Positions 1 to 7,102 of a stretch of 64,000 nt of DNA are shown here, piece by piece. The notes beneath the pieces were generated by a model that was given only the letters and a program-made list of their open reading frames with translations, was not told the origin of the DNA and ran no database searches. Positions within the stretch are counted from its first letter, which is position 1. Every line of letters starts with the position of its first letter. A program made the position numbers and the translations under genes. The stretch spans positions 271,843 to 335,842 of the forward strand of contig CAKVFI010000002.1 of NCBI GenBank assembly GCA_934746715.1, given 5' to 3'. This stretch comes from an uncultured Clostridia bacterium. Its GTDB lineage: Bacteria; Bacillota; Clostridia; Christensenellales; UBA1242.

Positions 1-114
1 TGAACTTGTGGTGCTGTAATAAGCATATACGCCGCCAAAAATACAAGTAAGCAACAATAAAATTGCTAGAATGATAATTGTAACTGTTTGACCTGATAAT
101 TTCTTTTTTGTCAC
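1..114 (-). CDS. N-terminal fragment of secreted protein with SipW/camelysin-type signal peptide (runs off window)
   Basis: Only the first 38 codons are in the window; the gene continues beyond its left edge. It starts at a GTG preceded by AGGGG with 6 nt spacing. The visible part has a basic start (MTKKKLSG), a hydrophobic stretch of about 18 residues and then GGVYAYYS. That end resembles the G-G-x-x-A-[YF] cleavage region of TasA/CalY-type exported proteins, which are processed by a SipW-like signal peptidase. An ordinary membrane anchor is the alternative. Nothing can be said about the mature domain. Confidence 0.5.
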   Translation of the reverse strand, partial: MTKKKLSGQTVTIIILAILLLLTCIFGGVYAYYSTTSS

Positions 115-160
115 TTTTTACCCCTAAATAAATGATCTTGAAATTTATATTTGAAATGCT

Positions 161-176
161 TGCACAAAATTGTGCA
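161..176. promoter_or_regulatory. Perfect inverted repeat, possible operator
   Basis: TGCACAA-AA-TTGTGCA has 7-nt arms with a 2-nt spacer. It lies about 47 nt upstream of the leftward gene that starts at 114. Its size and symmetry fit a dimeric regulator site, but no regulator can be named. The rest of 115-366 is AT-rich and shows no credible ORF. Confidence 0.35.
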
Positions 177-366
177 CATTTTGTTTTCTTAATTTATTGT
201 AGAGAAAAATAAGTGTAAAGTCAAACGGAAATTAAATAATTGTGCGAAAAATTAAAAAAATATTGGATTTTTGACGAAATTAATATGAATAATGTTGGTT
301 TTTGGTGTTGGTTAAAATTGATTTTTGCATTATTATTTACTGCGTAAAAAATAAAATCTATAAATT

Positions 367-732
367 TTAAACAAATTGATCAACCAAATAATTTTTTATT
401 ATTCGTATAAATTTACAGCAACTGGGTGGCTGTGATTCAATCCAATATTTCGATAATTTTGCCTTTAAAGATTGCTCCCATTTTATTGCAATTAAATTGC
501 GGATATCTCGCTCAATGGTGCAATCGTTTTTATTGTATTTTTCAGCAAGATTGGGGTACACCTGCTTTGAGAATGACTGAATAAAAACATTTTCATTTAT
601 AAGTTGATACATGATGTCGCTTAAATAGTAAAACGCCGTATACTTTGTTTCGATACCTAAATCAATAAGGCGCTTATTAATAAAATAATTTTTTAAAATA
701 AAACCAAAATAACAACTCTCTTTATGGCACAT
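367..732 (-). CDS. Receiverless Spo0A C-terminal-like DNA-binding protein
   Basis: A 121-residue protein preceded by AAAGGAAA. From about residue 22 to 90 it follows the Spo0A effector domain: an Ile-Gly-containing first helix, a Tyr-Leu pair, then VYPNLAEKYN and TIERDIRNLIAIKWE, which match the LYPDIAKKFN and VERAIRHAIEVAW parts of Spo0A, including the recognition helix. There is no phospho-acceptor receiver domain, since the whole protein is only the DNA-binding part plus short tails. A constitutive or antagonistic relative of Spo0A acting on sporulation-type promoters is plausible. It is divergent from spmA and is driven by the promoter at 864-892. The family call is by eye. Confidence 0.6.
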   Translation of the reverse strand: MCHKESCYFGFILKNYFINKRLIDLGIETKYTAFYYLSDIMYQLINENVFIQSFSKQVYPNLAEKYNKNDCTIERDIRNLIAIKWEQSLKAKLSKYWIESQPPSCCKFIRIIKNYLVDQFV

Positions 733-863
733 AATTTTTCCTTTTAAAATGGATATAAAAAACCATACTCATTTTTAATATTGTTTTAAAAAAATTTGTC
801 AAAGTTTTGTTGGTCGTTTAAAAAGTTAAATGATGCGACTCAATAAATTTGACTGATGATTGT

Positions 864-892
864 AGATTAGCATTTTTAAAAATCAATGTCAA
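864..892 (-). promoter_or_regulatory. Promoter of the Spo0A-like gene
   Basis: On the minus strand TTGACA (887-892), a 17-nt spacer and TAATCT (864-869) form a good sigma-A type promoter pointing at the gene that starts at 732, leaving a leader of about 120 nt. The tandem GTAC repeats at 894-934 sit directly upstream of this -35 element, an activator-type position. Confidence 0.55.
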
Positions 893-893
893 C

Positions 894-934
894 AATTTTG
901 TACAAAAATATTTGAATTTTGTACAAAAATATTT
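894..934. promoter_or_regulatory. Two tandem GTAC-centred operator copies, 21-bp period
   Basis: The same 20-nt unit occurs at 894-913 and 915-934, with core TTTTGTACAAAA and a 21-bp period, about two helical turns, so both sites face the same side of the DNA. Sites with the same core recur only at 4851-4996 among the intergenic regions here, next to the tandem-HTH regulator and the Rho paralogue. A common regulator is inferred. Confidence 0.55.
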
Positions 935-1060
935 AAAATTGAGCAAAAAGCCTTAAAAATAGGCTAAAATTGGGGTATATTTGCTTAAATTTTTGAGTTT
1001 AAAATTGAAAAAATATTGCATTATAACAAAATTAAATTATTTAAAATCAACAAAAAACTT

Positions 1061-1088
1061 TCATATATGGGACAAACCATCATAAATT
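1061..1088 (+). promoter_or_regulatory. Sigma-E-like promoter of spmAB
   Basis: TCATATA (1061-1067), a 13-nt spacer and CATAAATT (1081-1088) closely resemble the mother-cell sigma-E consensus, -35 KMATATT and -10 CATACAhT. The -10 ends about 5 nt before the spmA ATG and no ribosome binding site is visible. In Bacillus subtilis spmAB belongs to the sigma-E regulon, which supports the reading. Confidence 0.4.
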
Positions 1089-1093
1089 AAAGT

Positions 1094-1660
1094 ATGAGCA
1101 AAATTTGGATTGTGATGATTATTTCAAGCCTTGTTATGCTTTGCGTGGTTGCTCCCAGCAAAGTGGTTGGCACAATGATGGAAGCAAGCAAAATGGGCGT
1201 AACCATGTGTATTGAATTTATTGGCATTTACGCTGTTTGGATGGGTATAATGCAAGTTATGGACGATTGCAAATTGAGCCACAAACTTTCAAACATATTA
1301 AGCAAACCTATTCGCCACATTTTTGGGCGAACGGACGAAGAAACAGAAAAAAATATTTGTTTAAACATCGCTTCAAACATTATTGGCATTGGCAGTGCTG
1401 CAACACCATATGGCATAAAAGCAATGCGCGGGCTAGATAAAGGTGACAAAAAGGCAACAAGAGCAATGATTATGCTTGTTGTGATAAATTCCACCGGCAT
1501 TCAACTTTTGCCAACAACTGTGATTGGCATGCGAGCAATGGCAGGCAGCGTTAGCCCAAGTTGCATTTTGTGGCCAACAATTGTTTCCACTTTTGTGCCA
1601 ACCATTTTGGGCATTTTGCTTGTTGCAAGTTTTTACAGAAGGCGGAAACAAAATGGCTGA
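1094..1660 (+). CDS. spmA: Spore maturation protein A (nucleoside-recognition/Gate family)
   Basis: A 188-residue integral membrane protein of normal SpmA length. It has an N-terminal hydrophobic helix, the conserved GSAATPYGIKAM block (about residues 98-109), and the NSTGIQLLPTTVIGMR segment typical of the Gate/nucleoside-recognition fold. SpmA works with SpmB in spore core dehydration and heat resistance; the transported substrate is not established. It overlaps spmB by 8 nt, so the pair is translationally coupled. No Shine-Dalgarno sequence is visible before its ATG. Confidence 0.88.
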   Translation: MSKIWIVMIISSLVMLCVVAPSKVVGTMMEASKMGVTMCIEFIGIYAVWMGIMQVMDDCKLSHKLSNILSKPIRHIFGRTDEETEKNICLNIASNIIGIGSAATPYGIKAMRGLDKGDKKATRAMIMLVVINSTGIQLLPTTVIGMRAMAGSVSPSCILWPTIVSTFVPTILGILLVASFYRRRKQNG

Positions 1661-2159
1661 TTTGTTTATTCCTATTATGATTTGTGGGGTTATGCTTTAC
1701 GCGCTTGTTAAGGGTGTTGATGCTTACTCTGGTTTTGTTGCTGGGGCAAAGGGCGCGTTGCCGCTTATGGCAAGTTTGATGCCGTTTATCATTGCGATGT
1801 TTGTTGCAGTGGAACTTTTTCGTCACAGTGGGTTGAGCGCTATTTTGTGCAATTTTTTAGCGCCTGCTTTTAGGTTTTTGGGCATTCCTGTTGAAATTTG
1901 CGAGTTGACCCTTATCCGTCCTTTTAGTTCTAACGCAGCATATGTGCTTTTGCGTGATATTTTTGCCAAATATGGCGTTGACAGTTATGTGGGCAAATGT
2001 GCAAGTGTTGTTATGGGCAGCAGCGACACAATTTTTTATGTTAGTTCCATTTATTTTGCTTCCACAAAAGTTAAAAAAACAGGGTTAACAATTCCAATTG
2101 CGTTGGTGTGCAACCTTGCGTGCGCGGTGTTGGCGTGCTTTTGTTGCCGATTTATTTAA
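1653..2159 (+). CDS. spmB: Spore maturation protein B
   Basis: A 168-residue membrane protein. Its start is placed at the ATG beginning MADLFIP because GAAGGCGG lies just upstream and the longer reading frame has no initiation site. Family signatures include LIRPFSSNAAY (about residue 90) and the C-terminal GSSDTIFYVSSIYFAS block, which is highly conserved in SpmB. It forms a two-gene operon with spmA by an 8-nt overlap and is expected to act with it in the mother cell during spore maturation. Confidence 0.9.
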   Translation: MADLFIPIMICGVMLYALVKGVDAYSGFVAGAKGALPLMASLMPFIIAMFVAVELFRHSGLSAILCNFLAPAFRFLGIPVEICELTLIRPFSSNAAYVLLRDIFAKYGVDSYVGKCASVVMGSSDTIFYVSSIYFASTKVKKTGLTIPIALVCNLACAVLACFCCRFI

Positions 2160-2208
2160 TTTAAACACAATATGTGGTGTAAATATATAATATTGTTTAA
2201 TATATCTC

Positions 2209-2237
2209 TTGCATTTTTTGTTGTGTTGTGTTACAAT
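2209..2237 (+). promoter_or_regulatory. Promoter of the metal transporter gene
   Basis: TTGCAT (2209-2214), a 17-nt spacer and TACAAT (2232-2237) end 11 nt before the ATG at 2249. The predicted 5' untranslated region is only about 4-5 nt and no ribosome binding site is visible. No Mn riboswitch-like structure was recognised in 2160-2248. Confidence 0.5.
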
Positions 2238-2248
2238 AGCCAAGCATT

Positions 2249-3133
2249 ATGAAACAATATTTGGAAGTTATCTTGGACGCTTTGGTGGACACGGCAAAAA
2301 TTTTGCCGCTTCTTTTTGTTGTTTATTATTTGATTGAATTGTTTGAATTTAAACGTTCAAAGCAGTTCAGTGAAAACAAGTTTTTAAAAGGCAAAATGAG
2401 CCCAATCTTTGGCTCATTGTTGGGCAGTGTGCCACAATGTGGCTTTTCAATTGTGTCAACTGACTTGTTTACAAAAGGTTCAATTTCTGTTGGCGCGTTG
2501 ATTGCAGTTTACATTGCAACCAGTGATGAAGCAATTCCTCTTATTTTGGCTAATCCAGAAAAAATTAAATGGTTGTTGTTTCTTCTTGTAATCAAAATTG
2601 CTTACGCGATTGTTGTTGGTTATGGTGCAATTTTGTTTTATAATTTGATTTTTGCAAAAAACAAACCAGTGCACACAGAAGAAGAACATGACAGCCACGA
2701 AGTGGTTGCTGGGCATGGTTGTTGCCATCATGATATGGAAACAAAAAGTTTTGATTGGTTGCACCCTATGCTGCACTGCTTGAAAATTGGCGGATTTATT
2801 TTGCTCATCAACATTTTGTTTGGCATGATAACAAACATCTGGGTTGGACAAGATAGATTAACTGCGTTTTTGGACACAAACAAGTTTTGGCAACCAGTTT
2901 TGTCAGTTGTGGTGGGGCTTATTCCAAACTGCGCTTCCAGCGTTGTGCTCACTCAATTGTTTTTGGCAGGCGGACTTAAATTTGGCGCATTAGTGGCAGG
3001 TTTGTGCGTAAATGCTGGCTTGGGTTTGGTTGTGCTTTTAAAGCAAAACAAAAATTGGAAAGAAAATTTGTTTATTATCTCTGTTTTGATTGTTTCTGGC
3101 TTGACAATTGGTTACGCGTTGATATTTATTTAG
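2249..3133 (+). CDS. Putative manganese/heavy-metal transporter (ArsP_2-type permease)
   Basis: A 294-residue membrane protein with two related halves, a layout seen in the putative manganese transporter (ArsP_2) family. The first half has SVPQCGFS followed by TSDEAIPLIL. The second half has the matching LIPNCASSVVLTQLF. Between them is a His/Cys-rich cytoplasmic loop of about 30 residues (around 145-180) containing HTEEEHDSHE and HGCCHHD, likely to bind a transition metal. Direction of transport and metal are inferred from the family name only. It stands alone between its own promoter and a terminator. Confidence 0.65.
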   Translation: MKQYLEVILDALVDTAKILPLLFVVYYLIELFEFKRSKQFSENKFLKGKMSPIFGSLLGSVPQCGFSIVSTDLFTKGSISVGALIAVYIATSDEAIPLILANPEKIKWLLFLLVIKIAYAIVVGYGAILFYNLIFAKNKPVHTEEEHDSHEVVAGHGCCHHDMETKSFDWLHPMLHCLKIGGFILLINILFGMITNIWVGQDRLTAFLDTNKFWQPVLSVVVGLIPNCASSVVLTQLFLAGGLKFGALVAGLCVNAGLGLVVLLKQNKNWKENLFIISVLIVSGLTIGYALIFI

Positions 3134-3147
3134 CATCAAAAAAAAAT

Positions 3148-3184
3148 AAAATCTTGTGTTTGTTTTGACACAAGATTTTTTGTT
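3148..3184 (+). terminator. Intrinsic terminator after the metal transporter
   Basis: ATCTTGTGT (3151-3159) pairs with ACACAAGAT (3168-3176) across an 8-nt loop and is followed by a T-run. Confidence 0.8.
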
Positions 3185-3236
3185 GCAATTTTGCATATAA
3201 AAAGCGCAAAAGCAGATACTAACACTGGAGGAAGTT

Positions 3237-3677
3237 ATGGAAAAAACAGAATTGCAACTTTTAAATCGTATTTTTCAAGACGCACAAATTGGCATGCTTG
3301 CAATTGACAAGATTTTGAAAAAGCTGGAGAATGAAAAACTTAAAACTCTTTTTAAAAAGCAATTTGAAAGTTACGAAAAGTTTGGAGAAAAATGCAACGC
3401 AATAGCAGTGGAAAACGACGAAGAATTGAAAGAAAATAGTTTTTTAAAAAAATTCAAGCAATCCACAATGCTTTATTTTTCGCTGTGGACAGACAAAACA
3501 CCGCGTCACATTGTTGAAATGATGATAACAGGCACAGTTATGGGTATTGTGGACGCAATAAAGGCGGAAAAAGATTTGAAAACCAAAAATGAAGAAATTA
3601 ACAATTTGGTTGTTGAATTTAAGCAGATGCAGGAAGATTTTTACGAAAAATTGAAAAAACAACTTGCCAAAGTTTAA
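3237..3677 (+). CDS. Hypothetical helical-bundle protein
   Basis: A 146-residue soluble protein preceded by a strong GGAGGAAG site. It is almost entirely predicted helix and very Lys/Glu-rich. The pattern of an early acidic helix (QDAQIGMLAIDKIL) and a later helix with EKDLKTKNEEINNLVVEF suggests a four-helix bundle of the DUF2383/ferritin-like general shape. No metal-ligand motif can be pointed out, so the function is unknown. It is followed after 22 nt by the small gene at 3700 and may share its transcript with the toxin module. Confidence 0.5.
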   Translation: MEKTELQLLNRIFQDAQIGMLAIDKILKKLENEKLKTLFKKQFESYEKFGEKCNAIAVENDEELKENSFLKKFKQSTMLYFSLWTDKTPRHIVEMMITGTVMGIVDAIKAEKDLKTKNEEINNLVVEFKQMQEDFYEKLKKQLAKV

Positions 3678-3699
3678 AACATTTTTTAGGGGGCAACAT

Positions 3700-3891
3700 A
3701 TGAATGAAGAAGCAGAAGCGTACATCAAATATCTTGGCAGAATGGAAGAAGTCGCAAAGCCAGTTTTGCCAAAGTTTGACCAGCGCGCATATACTGAAAA
3801 TGAATACGTTAGGGCAATAAAAGAAATTGACAACGACTTTTTGTTTGTTGATAGTTTTGACCTAACAATTCAGCATTTAAAAGGAGAATGA
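3700..3891 (+). CDS. Small acidic protein upstream of mazF, candidate antitoxin
   Basis: A 63-residue protein starting at an ATG preceded by AGGGGG. The longer frame from 3664 overlaps the upstream gene and has no initiation signal. Its TGA overlaps the mazF ATG (ATGA), so the two are translationally coupled, the usual arrangement of antitoxin then toxin. The sequence ([13 protein letters not shown] near the start, [15 protein letters not shown] at the end) shows no ribbon-helix-helix or MazE signature I can recognise. The antitoxin role is inferred only from position, size and acidity. Confidence 0.5.
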   Translation: MNEEAEAYIKYLGRMEEVAKPVLPKFDQRAYTENEYVRAIKEIDNDFLFVDSFDLTIQHLKGE

Positions 3892-4238
3892 TGGAAATAA
3901 ACCGTGGCGACATTTTCTATGCAGATTTAAGCCCAGTTGTGGGCAGCGAACAAGGTGGTGTTCGCCCGGTTTTGGTTGTTCAAAATGATGTTGGCAACAA
4001 GTTTAGTCCCACGGTTATAATTGCAGCAATAACCAGCCAGTTAAGCAAAGCCAAATTGCCAACTCACATAGAACTCAACCACACAAAATACAATTTGCCA
4101 AAAGATAGTGTTGTTTTGTTGGAGCAAATCCGCACGCTTGACAAACGCCGTTTAAAGGAAAAATTGAGCACAATTGACCGCACAACAATGCAACAAATTG
4201 ATGTTGCAATTTTGGTTTCTCTTGGCATAACTGCTTAA
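3888..4238 (+). CDS. mazF: MazF/PemK-family endoribonuclease toxin (EndoA/NdoA type)
   Basis: A 116-residue protein of the usual EndoA length. Hallmarks are RGDIFYADL near the start, [16 protein letters not shown] with the conserved Arg of the active site, VIIAAITSQ (conserved Thr), and [13 protein letters not shown]. These proteins cleave mRNA at short specific sequences and are held inactive by a small antitoxin, here probably the product of the overlapping gene at 3700. An alternative start 3 nt downstream is equally possible. A terminator follows immediately. Confidence 0.9.
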   Translation: MMEINRGDIFYADLSPVVGSEQGGVRPVLVVQNDVGNKFSPTVIIAAITSQLSKAKLPTHIELNHTKYNLPKDSVVLLEQIRTLDKRRLKEKLSTIDRTTMQQIDVAILVSLGITA

Positions 4239-4271
4239 AAAAACACAACAATTTGATATTGTGTTTTTTTG
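4239..4271 (+). terminator. Intrinsic terminator after mazF
   Basis: AAAAACACAA pairs with TTGTGTTTTT around a 10-nt loop, beginning right after the mazF stop codon. Confidence 0.8.
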
Positions 4272-4332
4272 TTACATATTTTTAAAATCTCGCCAAGCTA
4301 AATTTTTTGGCAATGTTCCAAACATTATAGCA

Positions 4333-4752
4333 TTAAATAACTCTACCCATTAATTCATCCATTGAAATGTTAAGATAATCTGCCATTTTTAATAGATTGG
4401 AGATGTTTGGTTTAACTCCTTGATTAAACCACCTAACCTTAAAACTACTGCTTAATTTACAGTCTTTAAAAAGCCTGTATTTTGATATATGTTTATAGTC
4501 TAATATGCTTTTTAATTGTTTTGAAAATGGTATAAGTTCTTTTGTATAACATTCAACATCATTATCTGAACGACCTAAAATGTAATCTATGCTGACAGAA
4601 AAATAATCTGCCAACTTAATCATATTGTCAAAACTAGGTACGGTTTTTTCATCGCGCCAATCATAAACAATTGTTTCATTGCAACCTAAAAATTCTGCAA
4701 TTTGATAGCATTTATTTTCATCAGTGGTTAAAAGTTCATTAAGTCTACTCAT
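4333..4752 (-). CDS. XRE-family regulator with two tandem helix-turn-helix domains
   Basis: A 139-residue protein made of two Cro/CI-type HTH domains. The first (about residues 1-62) has IAEFLGCNETIVYDW and ends with IKLADYFSVSIDYILGRS. The second (about 75-139) repeats the pattern and ends with LLKMADYLNISMDELMGR. The second copy keeps the fold but is diverged in the recognition helix. It is divergent from the Rho paralogue, and the intervening region holds several GTAC-centred palindromes plus a TTTTCCAAAA/TTTTGGAAAA inverted repeat (about 4772-4802), so autoregulation and control of the neighbour are likely. No ribosome binding site precedes the ATG. Confidence 0.75.
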   Translation of the reverse strand: MSRLNELLTTDENKCYQIAEFLGCNETIVYDWRDEKTVPSFDNMIKLADYFSVSIDYILGRSDNDVECYTKELIPFSKQLKSILDYKHISKYRLFKDCKLSSSFKVRWFNQGVKPNISNLLKMADYLNISMDELMGRVI

Positions 4753-4816
4753 AAAAATAATATGGTCGGTTTTTCCAAAATAAATTTAAATTTTTGGAAA
4801 ACGCACCCTATTTTTG

Positions 4817-4845
4817 TTGACTATAAAATTTTTATAGGGTATAGT
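4817..4845 (+). promoter_or_regulatory. Distal promoter toward the Rho paralogue
   Basis: TTGACT (4817-4822), a 17-nt spacer and TATAGT (4840-4845) form a near-consensus promoter. Transcription would begin near 4852, inside the first GTAC palindromes (4851-4875), a classic repression position. The spacer is part of an ACCCTAT/ATAGGGT inverted repeat. Confidence 0.6.
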
Positions 4846-4850
4846 GAATA

Positions 4851-4996
4851 TTGTACAAAATTGTTTTGTACAAAATACAATGCTGTAAATTTTTGCGGTA
4901 TAGTTAAATATGGATAAAAGGAGTTAAGTTTAGTTTAATATTTTTGTACAGAATATTTTGTCGATTATTGTTGAACAATATTTTTGTACAAAAATA
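4851..4996. promoter_or_regulatory. Cluster of four GTAC-centred palindromes
   Basis: GTAC cores lie at 4853-4856, 4868-4871 (full TTTTGTACAAAA at 4864-4875), 4946-4949 and 4986-4989. The last two share the extended form AATATTTTTGTACA with the copies at 894-934. The 4986 copy sits 8 nt upstream of the proximal -35 element (TTTACT, 4998-5003) of the Rho paralogue, and the next copy is 40 bp further upstream. Confidence 0.55.
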
Positions 4997-5034
4997 CTTT
5001 ACTTTTAAAATTGATTGTGATACACTTTGGTTAT

Positions 5035-6105
5035 ATGACAAGAGAAGAGTTGAATGAATTGAGCATTTTTGCCCTTCGTGAATTTGCGCGTAGAACTGGC
5101 GTTTATGCACCTACAAGCAAAAAAAAGGGGCAATTGATTGATGAAATTATTGAAATAAGTGAAGGCAAAAAACAACCTTACATTGCAAAAACAAAACAAG
5201 GCAGACCACCAAAAAATTATGGTTACCCTTTTGCGGAAGTGTTTGTTGGTGCTCCAGTGCAAAATTACACAAACAATTGTTTTAAACAAGAAACAAACTT
5301 TGCCTATACTGACGATTTAAAAACATTAAATGGTTATGTTGAAACTAATGCAGATTCAAATTTGCTTTGGTCAATGCAAAACAACAGATTGGTTTGTTTG
5401 CGTTTGGCAAAAGGTTTGGTGGAACAATATAATTTGAAAACAGGCGACTTGCTTATGGTTGGGTTGGAAAAAGATAGCCACGATGTGGTTGAAGATATAA
5501 TTAGCATTAACAATATTCCAATCAACAATTACAGCAAGGCACGTGCATGTTATACAGACATTGAACACACCATGCCAACAAACTTTTTGGGCTTTGATTG
5601 CCAAGCGTGCAACGACCTTAATATTAGGGTTGGTGAAAGCGTTTATGTTTATGGTGCAAGCAATGCGGAAAACTCTCAAGCGATTGTGGAGATGCTTAAT
5701 TCTTGCAATGCGGACAGAAAATTGTATGTTAACACATCAATAGTGGAAAAGAACAAATATTTGCTAAATTGTTTGAAAAACACAGAAAATTTTGTAACCA
5801 ATTTTAGCGACCCAATTGACGATGCAAGGCGAGCAGTGATTTTAGCAACGGAAAGGGCAAAGCGTATTGTGGAAAAGGGAGAATCTTGCGTGCTTGCTGT
5901 TGATGATGTTCAATCTGTGCGTGGCATTGATTTTGAAGATTTGAAAATAACTAAAAATTTGATGAGCGTAACCAAAAATGGTGCAAATGGTGGCAGTGTA
6001 ACATTGCTTGCAATTATGCCTTCCAATAGAAGCATGGATATGTTTGAAAAACTTGCCGACAAACGCGTTAAAGTGCTTGACCGCAAATTGTTTTTGATAG
6101 ATTAA
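5035..6105 (+). CDS. Degenerate Rho transcription-termination factor paralogue (no functional P-loop)
   Basis: A 356-residue protein beginning at ATG 5035. The promoter TTTACT-N17-TACACT (4998-5026) ends 8 nt upstream and no ribosome binding site is visible. Residues 1-45 are a Rho_N-type helical domain (LNELSIFALREFARRTGV). Residues 53-60 (TKQGRPPK) look like an AT-hook. The C-terminal half aligns with the Rho ATPase core through RAKRIVEKGESCVLAVDD (Walker B region, 275-291), GANGGSVTLLAI (316-327) and the final ADKRVKVLDRKLFLID. The Walker A position reads GASNAENS (207-214), without the essential Lys and Thr, and the catalytic Glu of the IDERPEE segment and the arginine finger region are not conserved. 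ATP-driven termination is unlikely; RNA/DNA binding or interference with true Rho is possible. Confidence 0.7.
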   Translation: MTREELNELSIFALREFARRTGVYAPTSKKKGQLIDEIIEISEGKKQPYIAKTKQGRPPKNYGYPFAEVFVGAPVQNYTNNCFKQETNFAYTDDLKTLNGYVETNADSNLLWSMQNNRLVCLRLAKGLVEQYNLKTGDLLMVGLEKDSHDVVEDIISINNIPINNYSKARACYTDIEHTMPTNFLGFDCQACNDLNIRVGESVYVYGASNAENSQAIVEMLNSCNADRKLYVNTSIVEKNKYLLNCLKNTENFVTNFSDPIDDARRAVILATERAKRIVEKGESCVLAVDDVQSVRGIDFEDLKITKNLMSVTKNGANGGSVTLLAIMPSNRSMDMFEKLADKRVKVLDRKLFLID

Positions 6106-6107
6106 CA

Positions 6108-6156
6108 AAAATTGTGCAACCTTGCCTTGTTGGGCAACTTGATTGCACAATTTTTT
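6108..6156 (+). terminator. Intrinsic terminator after the Rho paralogue
   Basis: AAAATTGTGCAA (6108-6119) pairs with TTGCACAATTTT (6143-6154) around a 23-nt loop, followed by T residues. On the minus strand it lies just downstream of the 6165-6794 gene and may serve both. Confidence 0.7.
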
Positions 6157-6164
6157 TAATGTTA

Positions 6165-6794
6165 TTATTTGTTTAAATATTCATTTTGTTGATTGTTGCG
6201 TCTTTCCAAAATGTTAAAAATGGCAGATTTAAAAAGTTTTGTTCCAGTTTGAGATTCAACTGTTTTGTCAATCAAATCGGCATAAGTGATGTTGATGTTA
6301 ACTTTGTCAATGTCCTTATCAACAGACAATTCTTTTTCTTCTTCCCAATTAAAGTTTTGCATAAAGCTAACCAAACTGCAATGTTCTGCCAATGTTTTGC
6401 CGTCTGCTTGCAATGCTTCCATGTCAGGATTTGCAAAATCTTTAAAATAAATGTAATGGTAGTATGGGTCAGTGTTTGGGTGAGTGTATGAAATTAATAT
6501 GCGAGATTTTAAAAAGTAACCATTGTAGCCAACTTCTTTAACAAATTGCTCAATTGTTTTAATGTTTGATGTAACCCTTCCGCTTGTGCCTTGAATTTTG
6601 TATTCAATTATAATGTTATAGTCCTTGTCAAACATTGATTGCAATTCATTTTTAAGTTCTCCCAAATTGATTTCAATTGTCTGTTGCAACAAGTTGTTTA
6701 ATTTTTGTTTTTCTTGTTTCAATTCGTCTTGTTTATGTTCAATAACAATTTTTTGTTTTTCAATTAATGATGATAATTTTTTTAATAAATTCAT
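6165..6794 (-). CDS. Hypothetical coiled-coil protein
   Basis: A 209-residue soluble protein. The start at MNLLKK is chosen because AGAGGA lies just upstream; the frame extends 11 codons further without a site. Residues 1-60 form a Lys/Gln/Glu-rich coiled coil (LIEKQKIVIEHKQDELKQE). The rest is a mixed alpha/beta domain containing GYNGYFLKSRILISYTHPN and a YYHYIYFKDF segment. I do not recognise the family. It is a single-gene unit facing the Rho paralogue. Confidence 0.45.
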   Translation of the reverse strand: MNLLKKLSSLIEKQKIVIEHKQDELKQEKQKLNNLLQQTIEINLGELKNELQSMFDKDYNIIIEYKIQGTSGRVTSNIKTIEQFVKEVGYNGYFLKSRILISYTHPNTDPYYHYIYFKDFANPDMEALQADGKTLAEHCSLVSFMQNFNWEEEKELSVDKDIDKVNINITYADLIDKTVESQTGTKLFKSAIFNILERRNNQQNEYLNK

Positions 6795-6867
6795 AAAATC
6801 CTCTTTTAGCGAGTGCAATAATAACACAAATTAAAAAAATGTAAATACAAAAATATTAGATTTTTTG

Positions 6868-7011
6868 TTGAAATTTGCACAATTTTGGCTTAATTTGAAA
6901 AATGGCATTAAATATGCAACAAAAATCCTTGCTTTTGAAAATATGCAGATTAAAACATATGACGGAAACTACACATATTATCAAACGCAAAAGCAAAAGG
7001 CAAAGATTTAA
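6868..7011 (+). pseudogene. Decayed C-terminal remnant of an ABC-F ATPase domain
   Basis: One frame ending at TAA 7009-7011 reads ATKILAFENMQIKTYDGNY and then TYYQTQKQKAKI. This matches the stretch of ABC-F proteins after the H-loop, where ATKIL-E-ENG precedes KTYDGNYSYY. There is no start codon, Walker motif or ABC signature in this 140-nt piece, and upstream the frame dissolves into AT-rich sequence. It is best read as the relic of a deleted ABC-F gene upstream of dtd. Its shortness keeps confidence moderate. Confidence 0.5.
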
Positions 7012-7044
7012 TCTGGCACGATTAAATTTTGCAAAGCATAATGT

Positions 7045-7073
7045 TTGACCAGTTTGATTTAATTTGCTAAAAT
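7045..7073 (+). promoter_or_regulatory. Promoter of dtd
   Basis: TTGACC (7045-7050), a 17-nt spacer and TAAAAT (7068-7073), about 20 nt before a GGAGAA ribosome binding site. Confidence 0.6.
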
Positions 7074-7102
7074 TGGGTTGATTTGAAAATAAATGGAGAA
7101 AT

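Noticed and set aside
272..278. TGACGAA, a match to the Spo0A box TGNCGAA
   Set aside because: A 7-mer expected by chance; it is not positioned at a recognised promoter.
4899..4923. TATAGT plus a 5-codon ORF (MDKRS) as a further leader peptide
   Set aside because: No terminator follows, no matching -35 could be set, and the GGAG inside it does not serve a plausible start.
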